From: an uncultured Opitutaceae bacterium
Lineage (GTDB): Bacteria; Verrucomicrobiota; Verrucomicrobiia; Opitutales; Opitutaceae
Assembly: GCA_937958045.1 (NCBI GenBank)
Contig: CALFXL010000028.1
Span: 1 to 64,000, forward strand
Length of the DNA stretch: 64,000 nt
Direction: 5' to 3'
Both the position numbers and the translations under genes were made by a program. The notes below the pieces were generated by a model. That model ran no database searches. It was given only the letters and a program-made list of their open reading frames with translations, and was not told the origin of the DNA. This document shows positions 43,746-52,164 of the stretch, piece by piece (within the stretch, counting starts at the first letter, position 1; every line of letters starts with the position of its first letter).

Positions 43746-44128
43746 AGCGCTTCCGATACGCGCTCGATCCGCTTTGCGTGAGCGCTTGCGCGCTTTACGC
43801 GGTGAATCGCTTTGGCGTGAAACCGCATGTGGGATCGGAGTTTTTGCGCGGGCATTTCAACGACCTGCTGCTGATTCCCGCGGCGTTGCCATTTGTGTTG
43901 TGGATTAATCGCCGGCTTGGCTGGCGCCCGCATGACGCCCCGCCGAATGCTCGCGAGATCGCGCTGCACACAGCGCTCTGGGCGTTGATCTGCGAAGGCA
44001 TCGGACCGCGATGGTTTCAGCAGGGCACCGCGGACTGGTGCGACGTCGTCGCCTACGCAACCGGAGCGGTGATCGCATGGATGCTGTGGAATCCGAAAAG
44101 CGCGCGGGCTCAGACGGAAGTCGCGTGA
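43742..44128 (+). CDS. VanZ-like small membrane protein
   Basis: 128 residues from the GTG at 43742, which overlaps the stop of the small protein before it. There are three to four hydrophobic segments (for example FNDLLLIPAALPFVLWINRR). The C-terminal WCDVVAYATGAVIAWMLW resembles the end of VanZ-type membrane proteins. No catalytic motif is visible. It overlaps the methyltransferase gene by 52 nt. The family name is tentative. Confidence 0.6.
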   Translation: MKRFRYALDPLCVSACALYAVNRFGVKPHVGSEFLRGHFNDLLLIPAALPFVLWINRRLGWRPHDAPPNAREIALHTALWALICEGIGPRWFQQGTADWCDVVAYATGAVIAWMLWNPKSARAQTEVA

Positions 44129-44844
44129 GGAGCTTCGATCGGCTCGCGCCGCATTATCGCTGGATGGAAGCGATGCTCGCGGGATCGATTCTGCAACGCG
44201 CGCGCACGCGATGGTTCGATCATCTGAGTGGACGACGACGTCTCTTGATCGTCGGCGAAGGCCCGGGACGAACGCTCGAAGTTATTCGGAGGCGACTTCC
44301 AGCGCTCGCGGTCACCGTTGTCGAAGCCAGCGGCGGCATGATCGCGGCGGCGAAACGACGACTCGCGAAAACGCAGATCGACGCTGAAAACGTGACATGG
44401 ATTCACGCCGACGTGCGCTCGTGGCTCGCGGAAAGAACGGTGCGCACGAATGGTGAAAACGAGGCGAGATTCGACGCGGTGCTCACGCCCTTCGTGCTCG
44501 ATTGTTTTTCGCCGAAGGATGTCGACGCGATCGTCGCCGGCATTGCGCGACAAACGAGCGATGACGCGCTTTGGTTGTTGTCGGATTTTTGCGTGCCGGC
44601 GAGCGGCTGGAAACGATGGCGTGCGCGCTGGGTGCACGGGGTGATGTATGCTTTTTTCCGCGCAGCGACACGCTTGGATGCGCGCCGACTCACGCCGCCG
44701 GATGATGCGTTGATGCGCGCGGGCTTTGCGCTGACGGAGCGCGCGTTGTTCAACGCGGAGCTCATCCACAGCGACGTGTGGACAACAAAAACGCCGCGGG
44801 TCGGCGGCGCTTTGACGAGAACGAAGTCGCGAGAATTTAGCTGA
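44077..44844 (+). CDS. Class I SAM-dependent methyltransferase
   Basis: 255 residues from ATG 44077 (MDAVESEKRAG). The start lies inside the preceding membrane protein gene. Residues 20-40 hold FDRLAPHYRWME, followed by motif I LLIVGEGPGRTLEV, then VTVVEASGGMIAAAKRRL and DAVLTPFVLDCFSP. It resembles ubiquinone- or lipid-type methyltransferases, but the substrate is not clear. Its end overlaps the end of sufS by 8 nt on the opposite strand. It is the last of four closely packed plus-strand genes starting with the MarR regulator. Confidence 0.82.
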   Translation: MDAVESEKRAGSDGSRVRSFDRLAPHYRWMEAMLAGSILQRARTRWFDHLSGRRRLLIVGEGPGRTLEVIRRRLPALAVTVVEASGGMIAAAKRRLAKTQIDAENVTWIHADVRSWLAERTVRTNGENEARFDAVLTPFVLDCFSPKDVDAIVAGIARQTSDDALWLLSDFCVPASGWKRWRARWVHGVMYAFFRAATRLDARRLTPPDDALMRAGFALTERALFNAELIHSDVWTTKTPRVGGALTRTKSREFS

Positions 44845-46120
44845 AGAACTTCAGGATGCGCCGCATCGACGCGACGAGCACATCGATGTCTTCCGGCGTG
44901 TTGTACACGTAGAAACTCGCGCGAACGGTGCTCGGCAGACCGAGCTTTTTCATGAGCGGTTGATTGCAATGATGGCCACCGCGCAGCGCGACACCGTCTT
45001 GGTCGGCGAAGGTGACGACATCGTGCGCATGCGCGTCTTGAAGCGCGAAGCTGACGAGGCCGCCGCGTTTACCTTTGGGACCGAGGATGCGGATGCCGGG
45101 CAGTTCGCTCAACGCGGCATACGCTTTTTCGGCGAGACCGTCATCGTGTGCGGCGATTTTGTCGCGACCGAGCAAGTCGAGATAATCCATCGCGGCGTGC
45201 AGGCCGATCGCATCGGCGACATTGGGCGTGCCGGCTTCGAAACGCTCGGGCGAGGGCTTCCATTTGCTTTGGAAAAATTCGACCTGCGAAATCATGCCGC
45301 CGCCGCCTTGCCACGGAGGCATCGCGTCGAGCAATGCGCGACGTCCGTAGAGAATGCCGATGCCGGTGGGACCGGCCATCTTGTGGCCGGAGAACGCGAG
45401 GAAGTCGCAGTCGATTTTTTGAACATCGAGCGGTTCGTGTCCGGACGATTGCGCGGCGTCGACGACAGTGATGGCGCCGACTTTTTTCGCGCGCGCGCAA
45501 AGATCGGCGACGGGATTGATGACGCCGAGCGTGTTGGAAATGTGCGTGAACGCGAAAATCTTCACCTCGGGCGTGAGGAGTTTGTCGAGCGAGTCGAGGT
45601 CGAGACCATGCTCGGCGTTTTCTCCGGCGACAGGCACGTAGCGCAACGTCGCGCCGGTGCGTTGCGCGAGCAGCTGCCACGGCACGAGATTGGAGTGATG
45701 CTCCATCTCGGTGAGCAAAATGACGTCGCCCGCTTTCAAGTTGGCGGGGCCCCAGCTTTGCGCGACGAGGTTGATGGATTCGGTGGTGCCGCGGGTGAAA
45801 ACGACTTCCTCCGGTGCAGCGGCGTTGATGAAACGCGCGGCGCGAGCGCGGGCGGCTTCGTAGCCATCGGTCGCGCGCATGGAGAGCGCGTGGAGCCCGC
45901 GGTGAACATTGCTGTTGTCGGCTTCGTAGAAGCGCGAAAGCACATCGATCACCGTGCGCGGCTTGTGCGTGGTGGCGGCGTTGTCGAGATACACGAGCGG
46001 CTTGGAGCCGACGTGTTGATGCAGCACCGGAAAATCGGCGCGGACATCACGCCAGCCCTGAAGATCGACGCGCGGCGGGAGCTGCAAAACAGGAAGAACG
46101 GGAGCGGGCGCGGCGCTCAT
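44837..46120 (-). CDS. sufS: Cysteine desulfurase, SufS type
   Basis: 427 residues from ATG 46120. Pyridoxal phosphate Lys247 lies in SGHKMAGPTG, and active Cys385 in GGHHCNQPL. The motifs LVYLDNAATTHKP, EHHSNLVPWQ and RFEAGTPNVADA are typical of group II desulfurases. It takes sulfur from cysteine for iron-sulfur cluster assembly. Its start overlaps the sufU stop by 4 nt, so the two are translationally coupled. The full SufBCD operon is not in this window. Confidence 0.96.
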   Translation of the reverse strand: MSAAPAPVLPVLQLPPRVDLQGWRDVRADFPVLHQHVGSKPLVYLDNAATTHKPRTVIDVLSRFYEADNSNVHRGLHALSMRATDGYEAARARAARFINAAAPEEVVFTRGTTESINLVAQSWGPANLKAGDVILLTEMEHHSNLVPWQLLAQRTGATLRYVPVAGENAEHGLDLDSLDKLLTPEVKIFAFTHISNTLGVINPVADLCARAKKVGAITVVDAAQSSGHEPLDVQKIDCDFLAFSGHKMAGPTGIGILYGRRALLDAMPPWQGGGGMISQVEFFQSKWKPSPERFEAGTPNVADAIGLHAAMDYLDLLGRDKIAAHDDGLAEKAYAALSELPGIRILGPKGKRGGLVSFALQDAHAHDVVTFADQDGVALRGGHHCNQPLMKKLGLPSTVRASFYVYNTPEDIDVLVASMRRILKFFS

Positions 46121-46551
46121 GGCTGGCCCTCCGGTTGTTTGAGCGCATCGATCGCGGCGTGCCACGAGAGTGTGGCGCATTTGATGCGGGCCGGATACGC
46201 GTGTACGCCGGCAAACGCGGCGAGTTCGGTGAATTCTTCGGGCTCTTCGCCGGTTTTCACGATGCGGGCGAATTCCTCGTAAGCCTTTTCAGCCTCCTCG
46301 AGATTTTTGCCCTTGAGCTGGGTGGTCATGAGCGAAGCCGAAGCCTGCGAAATGGCGCAGCCGGAACCTTCGAAACTAATCGCGTCAATGCGGCCGTCGG
46401 GCGTGGTGTGCAGGTAAACCGTGCAGTTGTCGCCACACGTCGGATTGTCGCCGGTGGCGTAGCGATTGGCCGTGGGCAGTTTACCGCGATTACGCGGCCG
46501 CTTGTTGTGATCGAGGATGACGGATTGATAGAGATCGCTGAGATCGCTCAT
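46117..46551 (-). CDS. sufU: Iron-sulfur assembly protein, SufU type
   Basis: 144 residues from ATG 46551 (MSDLSDLYQSVILDHNKRPR). The three conserved cysteines are in GDNPTCGDNC, GSGCAISQASASLM and RIKCATLSW. The SufU family receives sulfur from SufS, often as a zinc-bound transfer protein. The gene is first in the sufU-sufS pair. It is preceded by a gap (46552-46753) in which I see no gene. Confidence 0.95.
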   Translation of the reverse strand: MSDLSDLYQSVILDHNKRPRNRGKLPTANRYATGDNPTCGDNCTVYLHTTPDGRIDAISFEGSGCAISQASASLMTTQLKGKNLEEAEKAYEEFARIVKTGEEPEEFTELAAFAGVHAYPARIKCATLSWHAAIDALKQPEGQP

Positions 46552-46753
46552 GGAAGGCCCGGAACGTAGAGGAAACCGCGCCGGAGGCAAAGCCGGGTTT
46601 CAAAAGAAAACGCGGTTCGCAGGCGGAGCTCGCTGACAAGCCATTGCGACGCAAGGGAAAGACGCGCGAGGACGGCGGGCGCGCCCAGCGGACAGTGCGG
46701 AGCATTGTCCCGACCTGGGCTGAGGCGGACGCGAGGCGTGAATGTGCGCGTGG

Positions 46754-47077
46754 CTAGCGCTGCTCTTCTAAGGATTCGTCGAGTTCCTTGATGAACTTTT
46801 CCTTCTGCGCCTTCTCTTTTTGTTTTTTGCGCCACTCGGCTTCCGCCTTGGCGTCGGCGAGAGAGATTTCGTGCGCAGCGCGTTCGCGGGCTTCTTCGGG
46901 AGTGAGATTCGGGTACAACGCGCGCAGCATGCTGGCGCGTTCGCGGACGCGCACTTCGGTCGACACTGCGGGCAGAGGCGCGGCGCGTTCCTGCACCGGG
47001 CTGTCCACGCAGGCGCAAAACATGAGCGAGGCGACGGGCGCCGCGAGAAGGATGAAACGACGAAGCGTGGAGTTCAT
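46754..47077 (-). CDS. Small lipoprotein of unknown function
   Basis: 107 residues from ATG 47077, with CCCC directly upstream. A signal peptide (MNSTLRRFILLAAPVASLMF) ends at Cys21 or Cys23 in FCACVD. The mature part is a charged helix with EARERAAHEISLADAKAEAE and a Lys/Glu-rich tail, probably a coiled coil. No family is recognised. It follows the lpxR-type gene on the same strand with an 87-bp gap. Confidence 0.65.
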   Translation of the reverse strand: MNSTLRRFILLAAPVASLMFCACVDSPVQERAAPLPAVSTEVRVRERASMLRALYPNLTPEEARERAAHEISLADAKAEAEWRKKQKEKAQKEKFIKELDESLEEQR

Positions 47078-47164
47078 GGGGTAAAGCCGAGGGACGTGCG
47101 CGCTGGTGACACGAGTGCCGCGAGCGGTGTCGTGTGTCACTAGACACCGCTCGCAGGGCGGAGT

Positions 47165-48289
47165 TCAGAAAGCGCGCGACAGCGAGACGGAACCGAACTC
47201 GTTGAACTCTTCGGGCTGTCCGTCGAATTCCCGGGTGCGGTAGGTTTGCGCGAACGTGAGCTGCCATTTGCCGGCGATCAGACCGAAGCCGTAGCTCAAG
47301 TCGGCCACCAGCGGTTTTTTGTCCACGCTGGGGCTGTCTTCCCACGTGTTGCCATCGAGAAAGATGTCGCGTGCGACGGCGCGTCCATCGGCGATGGCGA
47401 AGAGATAAAAGCTCCAGCTGCGGCGCGGCGAAACGCGCGGATCGTAGTCGTCGAGCGGTGCGTTCACCGTGCCGCCTGGACGGATGAGTTTCACGCCGAA
47501 GTCGCTGGGCAGATTGATGCCGAGGCGCACGGAGGCGCCGGCGTTGGCGTGCGTTTGTACATTGCCGAGGCTCGCGCCGAGATGCGGGATGAGGTCGACG
47601 CCGAGCGAGTTGCTGAACGCGCGCGCGTAGAGGCGCCAATTGCGTTCATAGATGACGTTTACGCCGACCTCATCTTCGAGCTGATATTCCCAGCCATTGG
47701 GACGCGAATCGTTGATCCATTCGTGTACGTGACGCTGCGTGGTGTCGGCGTAGGAATGCGGACCGATCATGCCGACTTGGATCGACAGCGTGTCCATGAT
47801 CGTCGCGGTTTTGCTGACGAAATTGAGTTCCGCGTATGTCCAACCCGCGTACGGACGATCGTTGGGATCGGGCACGAATGCGTCGGTGTCTTGCGGCGTG
47901 TAGATGTTTTGGCCGAGTGCGAAGCCGAAGTTTTTCTGCGCGCCCTCGCGATTGATGAACGGAAGAACCTCCAAGAAACGTCGACGCGCCCCTTCGCGGC
48001 CCCACGTGCTCAAGTCGGCGGAGAGCCAGGAGAACTTCGCTCCATTGGTGTAGTGACGATCGGTGCCGCCGAAGTAGTCGTTCTCGAAATAAATGCTGAA
48101 GACGGGAGCGGAGCGTGCGCGCGCCGAACCGTTTTCATCGAGAGTAGGTCCCGGACCGGTGATGGACGGCGGCTCGCCCTCGGCGGATGTCGTCGCTTGT
48201 GCGAAAGCGGACGAAGAAAGCGCGAGCAAAACGGCTGCCGCGCCACCACGCATCGCGATAAAAGAAGAGGAGTGAAACAGTGTGTGCAT
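47165..48289 (-). CDS. LpxR-family lipid A deacylase
   Basis: 374 residues. The signal peptide ends near SSAFAQ (about 31). The outer-membrane barrel begins with YFENDYFGGTDRHYTNG (about 67-83), the family hallmark with the conserved Asn-Asp pair. Further landmarks are DRPYAGW and QVGMIGPHSYAD. It ends SVSLSRAF with terminal Phe. LpxR removes the 3'-acyloxyacyl chain of lipid A in a calcium-dependent way. The gene is divergent from the homospermidine synthase region. The role of lipid A modification in this organism is not known. Confidence 0.9.
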   Translation of the reverse strand: MHTLFHSSSFIAMRGGAAAVLLALSSSAFAQATTSAEGEPPSITGPGPTLDENGSARARSAPVFSIYFENDYFGGTDRHYTNGAKFSWLSADLSTWGREGARRRFLEVLPFINREGAQKNFGFALGQNIYTPQDTDAFVPDPNDRPYAGWTYAELNFVSKTATIMDTLSIQVGMIGPHSYADTTQRHVHEWINDSRPNGWEYQLEDEVGVNVIYERNWRLYARAFSNSLGVDLIPHLGASLGNVQTHANAGASVRLGINLPSDFGVKLIRPGGTVNAPLDDYDPRVSPRRSWSFYLFAIADGRAVARDIFLDGNTWEDSPSVDKKPLVADLSYGFGLIAGKWQLTFAQTYRTREFDGQPEEFNEFGSVSLSRAF

Positions 48290-48508
48290 GATGCCCAGAA
48301 AGTGGGCGGAGCACGGCGAATGTTCCCGATGGTGCGCGGTTTTATCGTTTATAAGTTATTGTTTTTCAGCGTAATGCAAAATGCTAAGTGGCGATGCTTC
48401 GAGGCGGGCAATGTGCAGTGCCGCACGGTTTTGCGCGCTCGAAACCTCCGGTGTTCAAACTCGCATGGTAGCGCACGCGGGAGGCTTACACAGCGTAACG
48501 CGCATGTC

Positions 48509-48529
48509 TGTATTTGATTTTTGGATACG
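48509..48529 (-). repeat. 21-nt near-palindrome upstream of the homospermidine synthase promoter
   Basis: On the minus strand this reads CGTATCCAAAAATCAA then ATACA. It ends 36 bp before the -35 box of the promoter at 48566. Confidence 0.6.
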
Positions 48530-48565
48530 TTACGGTCGTGCGAATGTCTGCGGGGGGCGTGGGAT

Positions 48566-48595
48566 TTGACAGAAGCGTTTTTGTTTTTGCATACT
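48566..48595 (+). promoter_or_regulatory. Sigma-70-type promoter for the homospermidine synthase gene
   Basis: TTGACA (48566-48571), an 18-bp spacer, then CATACT (48590-48595). Transcription should begin near 48602. This is the clearest sigma-70-like promoter I found in the window. Confidence 0.8.
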
Positions 48596-48601
48596 CGAGA
48601 G

Positions 48602-48855
48602 GTGAAACCGATCCGGCATAGATCGAACGTCTTTCGCCCGCGCCTGCGCGCGGGAGTGGAGCCGTTCATCCTGCTAGGGTGACCGGTGTCGTGAGTTGAA
48701 CGAATCGGGCTTGGGCGCAACTGCGCCGGCCGATCGTTACCACAGGCACCGGCAGCGAAACTCCACCCTGCGCGGAAAATTTCATCCGCGCGCCAACCAA
48801 CTGCGTCCGTCGCCGCATGGGCTTTCTCACGGGCGCGTCCTCTCGTTCGCTAACT
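48602..48855 (+). promoter_or_regulatory. Long structured 5' leader of homospermidine synthase (candidate cis-regulatory RNA)
   Basis: About 254 nt lie between the predicted transcription start and the ATG at 48856. Perfect helices are CGATC/GATCG (48609-48625), CCCGCGC/GCGCGGG (48637-48654), GGCGC/GCGCC (48714-48727), GCGCGGA/TCCGCGC (48770-48791), GTTCA/TGAAC (48664-48701) and the long-range GTGGAG/CTCCAC (48656-48766). The long-range helix encloses several of the others. I recognise no known riboswitch. An in-frame ATG at 48817 could add 13 residues to the protein. Confidence 0.55.
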
Positions 48856-50301
48856 ATGGAATTCAAAAACAATGTCCTCATCATTGGTTATGGCATCGTC
48901 GCGCAGGCGTTGCTGCCGATGTTGCTCAAACATCTTCGCGTGCCCGCGGAGCACATCACGGTGATCGATCTCGCGGATCGTGGCGGCACGTTGCGGCCAT
49001 GGACGGCGCGCGGCGTGAAATTCGTGCACGAAAAAGTGACGGCGTTCAGCCTCGGTCGTCTGCTGTCCGCGCATGTGAAGCCGGGCGATCTGATCGTCGA
49101 TCTCGCGTGGAGCGTGGAGTTCTTCGACATCATCCGCTGGGCGCACGACAACCAGGTGTTGTACGTGAACGCCTCGCTCGAGTCGTGGGATCCGTCCGCG
49201 GATTCGCAGCAGCGTCCGACGATGGACAAAACGCTTTATGCGCGCTACGTGCGCTTGCTGGCGCTGAAAGATAAATGGCGCGAAGGCCCGACCGCGGTCG
49301 TCGATCACGGCTCGAATCCCGGCCTCGTTTCTCATTTCACCAAAAAAGGTCTGCTCGACATCGCGGAGGCGGCGCTGCGCGAAAAAGTGCTTCCTGCGGC
49401 GCAGGCGAAACGTGTGCAACGCAGCGCGGAGGCGAAGGATTTCGCTGCGCTCGCGCAGGCGCTGGAGGTTCGCGTCATTCATTGCAGCGAACGCGATACG
49501 CAGCGCGCGAACACGGCGAAAGCGCCGGACGAATTCGTCAACACATGGAGTGTCGAAGGCATGTGGGAAGAATCGATCGCGCCGGTCGAACTCGGCTGGG
49601 GCACGCATGAGAAAACGCTACCGCCGCGTGCGCTGAAACCGGAGCATGGACCGCGCAATCAGATCGTGCTGCCGCAAATGGGCATGAACACATGGGTGCG
49701 CACCTGGGTGCCGGAAGAAGAGGTCGTCGGCATGGCGGTGCCCCATGGCGAAGCATTTGGCCTGTCGCATGCACTCACGCTTCGCGATGGAGATCGCGCG
49801 GTGTATCGGCCGACCGTTTATTACGCATATGTGCCGAGCAACGATGCGCTCGTGTCGTTGCATGAACTGCGTGCCCGCAATTACGAACTGCATCCGCGCA
49901 AGCGCATCCTCACCGACGAAATCGTGACGGGCACGGATCGCGTCGGCGCGTTGATCATGGGCCACGCGTTTCGCTCGTGGTGGACGGGCAGCGTGCTCTC
50001 GATCGCGGAGGCGCGCAAAAAAGTGCCGGGCGTCAACGCGACCTCGGTGCAGGTCGCGGCCGGTGTGCTCGCGGCGGTGTTGTGGTCGCTACGCAATCCG
50101 CGGCGCGGGCTTTGCCTGCCCGAAGATTTGCCGCACGAGGAAGTGTTGCGCGATGCGAAGCCGTATCTCGGCGAGACGGTATCGGTGCGTTCGGACTGGA
50201 CGCCGCTCGTGCAGCAACGCGTGTACTTCGAGGAAAACGAAGACGCGTGCGTCGATCGCGAGGATCCGTGGCAATTCCAGAACTTCGTTTTCCGTCCGTA
50301 A
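48856..50301 (+). CDS. Homospermidine synthase (saccharopine dehydrogenase-like)
   Basis: 481 residues. The N-terminal Rossmann fold has NVLIIGYGIVAQALLP (NAD-binding) and ITVIDLADRGG. The pattern VVDHGSNPGLVSHF and the mid-protein ADTQ-like segment CSERDTQRANTAK fit bacterial homospermidine synthase, which joins putrescine and spermidine-type diamines using NAD. The length also fits. The start at 48856 (MEFKNN) is chosen over an in-frame ATG at 48817 because the fold starts here. It has its own promoter and a long structured leader. Polyamine-dependent control is an inference. Confidence 0.85.
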   Translation: MEFKNNVLIIGYGIVAQALLPMLLKHLRVPAEHITVIDLADRGGTLRPWTARGVKFVHEKVTAFSLGRLLSAHVKPGDLIVDLAWSVEFFDIIRWAHDNQVLYVNASLESWDPSADSQQRPTMDKTLYARYVRLLALKDKWREGPTAVVDHGSNPGLVSHFTKKGLLDIAEAALREKVLPAAQAKRVQRSAEAKDFAALAQALEVRVIHCSERDTQRANTAKAPDEFVNTWSVEGMWEESIAPVELGWGTHEKTLPPRALKPEHGPRNQIVLPQMGMNTWVRTWVPEEEVVGMAVPHGEAFGLSHALTLRDGDRAVYRPTVYYAYVPSNDALVSLHELRARNYELHPRKRILTDEIVTGTDRVGALIMGHAFRSWWTGSVLSIAEARKKVPGVNATSVQVAAGVLAAVLWSLRNPRRGLCLPEDLPHEEVLRDAKPYLGETVSVRSDWTPLVQQRVYFEENEDACVDREDPWQFQNFVFRP

Positions 50302-50311
50302 CGAAAGCGCA

Positions 50312-50803
50312 TCAGCCCGCGTTTGTCCGCTGATCCTGCGTGGCAAATGCGAGGCGCGCGGTGCGCAGACGATGACTCTCGGTTTGGGCGTGTTGTGCGA
50401 GCGCGCGTTGTTTGAGCGTGGCGAAATGGACGTGACGCAGCGCGGGATCTTCGAGCGTTTCAAGCGCGGTCCAGAGCGCGTGTTTGCCGAGGATGCCGAG
50501 CGAGAGCGCTTCGAGCGCTTCAAACGCACCGCGATCGCCGGACGGCGTGCGGCTGAGTTTGAGACGGCTGATTTTTTCGCCGAGACGCGCGAGGAGGTTT
50601 TTCACGCGACTCGGTTTGAACCCGAGATTGCGCACGAGCGTTTCGAGTTGCTGGCGATCGTGGGAAATCTCGCGAAAGAGATGCGCGGCGAGTTCGCGAA
50701 GCAGCGGGTCGCTGTCGTGACGCGCGAGACGCCGCACCATTTTTAGCGCAAAAGCGGCGCCGGCGAGGTGGTCGTTGAGGTAAGTGCCGATCGACGCGTC
50801 CAT
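50312..50803 (-). CDS. Helical ferritin-like protein of unknown function
   Basis: 163 residues from ATG 50803 (MDASIGTYLNDHLAG); a longer reading to 50959 exists but would nearly abut the divergent gene at 50961. YLNDHLAGAAFALKMVRRLA, HLFREISHDRQQLETLVRNL and a third helix suggest a four-helix bundle as in ferritin-like domains. No metal-ligand pair is convincing. It is convergent with the homospermidine synthase gene (10 bp between stops). Confidence 0.6.
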   Translation of the reverse strand: MDASIGTYLNDHLAGAAFALKMVRRLARHDSDPLLRELAAHLFREISHDRQQLETLVRNLGFKPSRVKNLLARLGEKISRLKLSRTPSGDRGAFEALEALSLGILGKHALWTALETLEDPALRHVHFATLKQRALAQHAQTESHRLRTARLAFATQDQRTNAG

Positions 50804-50960
50804 GATGTCGGGATAGTGCGCCGGTCGGGGCGTCAGTTCCGCTGAAAGAAAACGATACGCAACGCGCGCTGAACGGGCGGTTGACGCCGGTGAGCGTTCC
50901 CAATCTCGTCTGAACATTGCGGCGAGGAGGCGGTCTTTTTTCGAACCCCACATCCCCATT

Positions 50961-51413
50961 ATGTTTCTTGATTCACTCAGACGCTTTGGCGCGATCGCGG
51001 TGTTCGCGATTTTATCCGTCGGCGGTGCAACCGCGCAGACGTTTTCTGGAACGACGTTGATCGACTTCGATGCAGCCGGTTACGCGAACTACACGCTCTC
51101 GTTTCAGGCGGTGGTGACCGTCGGTGAGAATGGCTTGGCCACGGCTTATGCGGGATATGGCGATTTCGCGGAGATGTCGTACGGGAGCCACGGCGAGGCC
51201 GGAGTGGGCATCGTTTTGGAAAACATCCAAAAAGTCGGCGGCCAATGGGTCGCGGCGACGGCGACGGTATCGGTTTACGATGCGGAAACCCAGGAGTACG
51301 AAACGTCGGTCTTTTATTCAGTGGCGCTCGATGCGGCCGGGGAAGTTTTCGGCGAAGCGGAGTTTGAAGACGACTCCGTGATCGCGGTTCGCGGCACGCT
51401 GACCGGTTTCTGA
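50961..51413 (+). CDS. Small secreted protein of unknown function
   Basis: 150 residues. The signal peptide ends near GGATAQ (about 26). The mature protein is beta-rich and acidic with many aromatic strands (ANYTLSFQAVVTVGENG). It has one domain-like unit ending in RGTLTGF. No family is recognised. CCCCATT precedes the ATG. The terminator at 51435-51476 follows. Confidence 0.7.
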   Translation: MFLDSLRRFGAIAVFAILSVGGATAQTFSGTTLIDFDAAGYANYTLSFQAVVTVGENGLATAYAGYGDFAEMSYGSHGEAGVGIVLENIQKVGGQWVAATATVSVYDAETQEYETSVFYSVALDAAGEVFGEAEFEDDSVIAVRGTLTGF

Positions 51414-51434
51414 GCGGCGGACTTTCCAAAAACA

Positions 51435-51476
51435 CAAGCCGGGTCACGCATCGAAGCGCGGCCCGGCTTGTTGTTT
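51435..51476. terminator. Bidirectional terminator between two secreted-protein genes
   Basis: CAAGCCGGG/CCCGGCTTG is a perfect 9-bp stem (18-nt loop) followed by TTGTTT on the plus strand; on the minus strand the sequence is followed by TGTTTTT. It serves both convergent genes. Confidence 0.75.
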
Positions 51477-51509
51477 AGCATGCGTCGCGCGAAGGCGGCG
51501 CGGGAAGGG

Positions 51510-52028
51510 TTATTTTTTAGCGACGTTAAACAGTGTGCCGATCAGGTGGACGTTGTCCGTCAAATCTTCGACATCGATGCCGGTGATACTGAAGAGGCCG
51601 GACGTTTTTGCAAACTTGCCCGTGCCACCCGTGACCAGCAGCAGGCCGGTGAAAGGCCGCGGATAGTCGAGGCCGACTTGGATCAAGTGCACGCTGACCT
51701 CGAGATCGCCGCCGGGCAGATGCAACGCGCCCGAACCCTCGATGAAGGTCGTGCCGGTGTTGAAATCGATATTGGCGACATACGCGAGATGACCGGTGAA
51801 CGCCCCGAGGCCGGAGAGTTTGCCGGTTTGCTCGGCGAGGATGGAAAGCGTGCCGTCAGGATTCTCCTGCAAATCCACGAGCGTGGACTGCGCGGCTCCT
51901 TGGGTAATAACGATGTTTTTGGGGAGAAGCGGAGAGCCGAACGCGAGGCTGGAAATCGTGAGGGCGACAATAACGCTCAGCGCGCGAAAGGCGGAGCGGA
52001 AGGGTGAGGTTGAGCGAATAACGTTCAT
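51510..52028 (-). CDS. Small secreted protein of unknown function
   Basis: 172 residues from ATG 52028. The signal peptide (MNVIRSTSPFRSAFRALSVI, hydrophobic to about 30) ends near SLAFGS. The mature protein is beta-rich with TLVDLQENPDGTLSILAEQT and LLVTGGTGKFAKTSGLFSI. It resembles generic Gly/Thr-rich secreted proteins of environmental bacteria. No family is recognised. It shares the terminator at 51435-51476 with its convergent neighbour. Confidence 0.7.
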   Translation of the reverse strand: MNVIRSTSPFRSAFRALSVIVALTISSLAFGSPLLPKNIVITQGAAQSTLVDLQENPDGTLSILAEQTGKLSGLGAFTGHLAYVANIDFNTGTTFIEGSGALHLPGGDLEVSVHLIQVGLDYPRPFTGLLLVTGGTGKFAKTSGLFSITGIDVEDLTDNVHLIGTLFNVAKK

Positions 52029-52164
52029 GGTTGGGGAAAAGCGAGGCCGCTTGGACCCGAATTCCCCCGCGTAGTTCGCGCGTGTGCTTCGAATGATGCA
52101 GCGCAATTTGCCCGCTCGCGAAATGAGCTCTCTACGCACACTTCGCGAACACGGGCGGTGTTGG

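Noticed and set aside
44960..46282. A 440-codon frame on the plus strand
   Set aside because: Antisense to sufS and sufU, which have clear catalytic motifs.
48850..49608. A 252-codon frame on the minus strand
   Set aside because: Antisense to homospermidine synthase.
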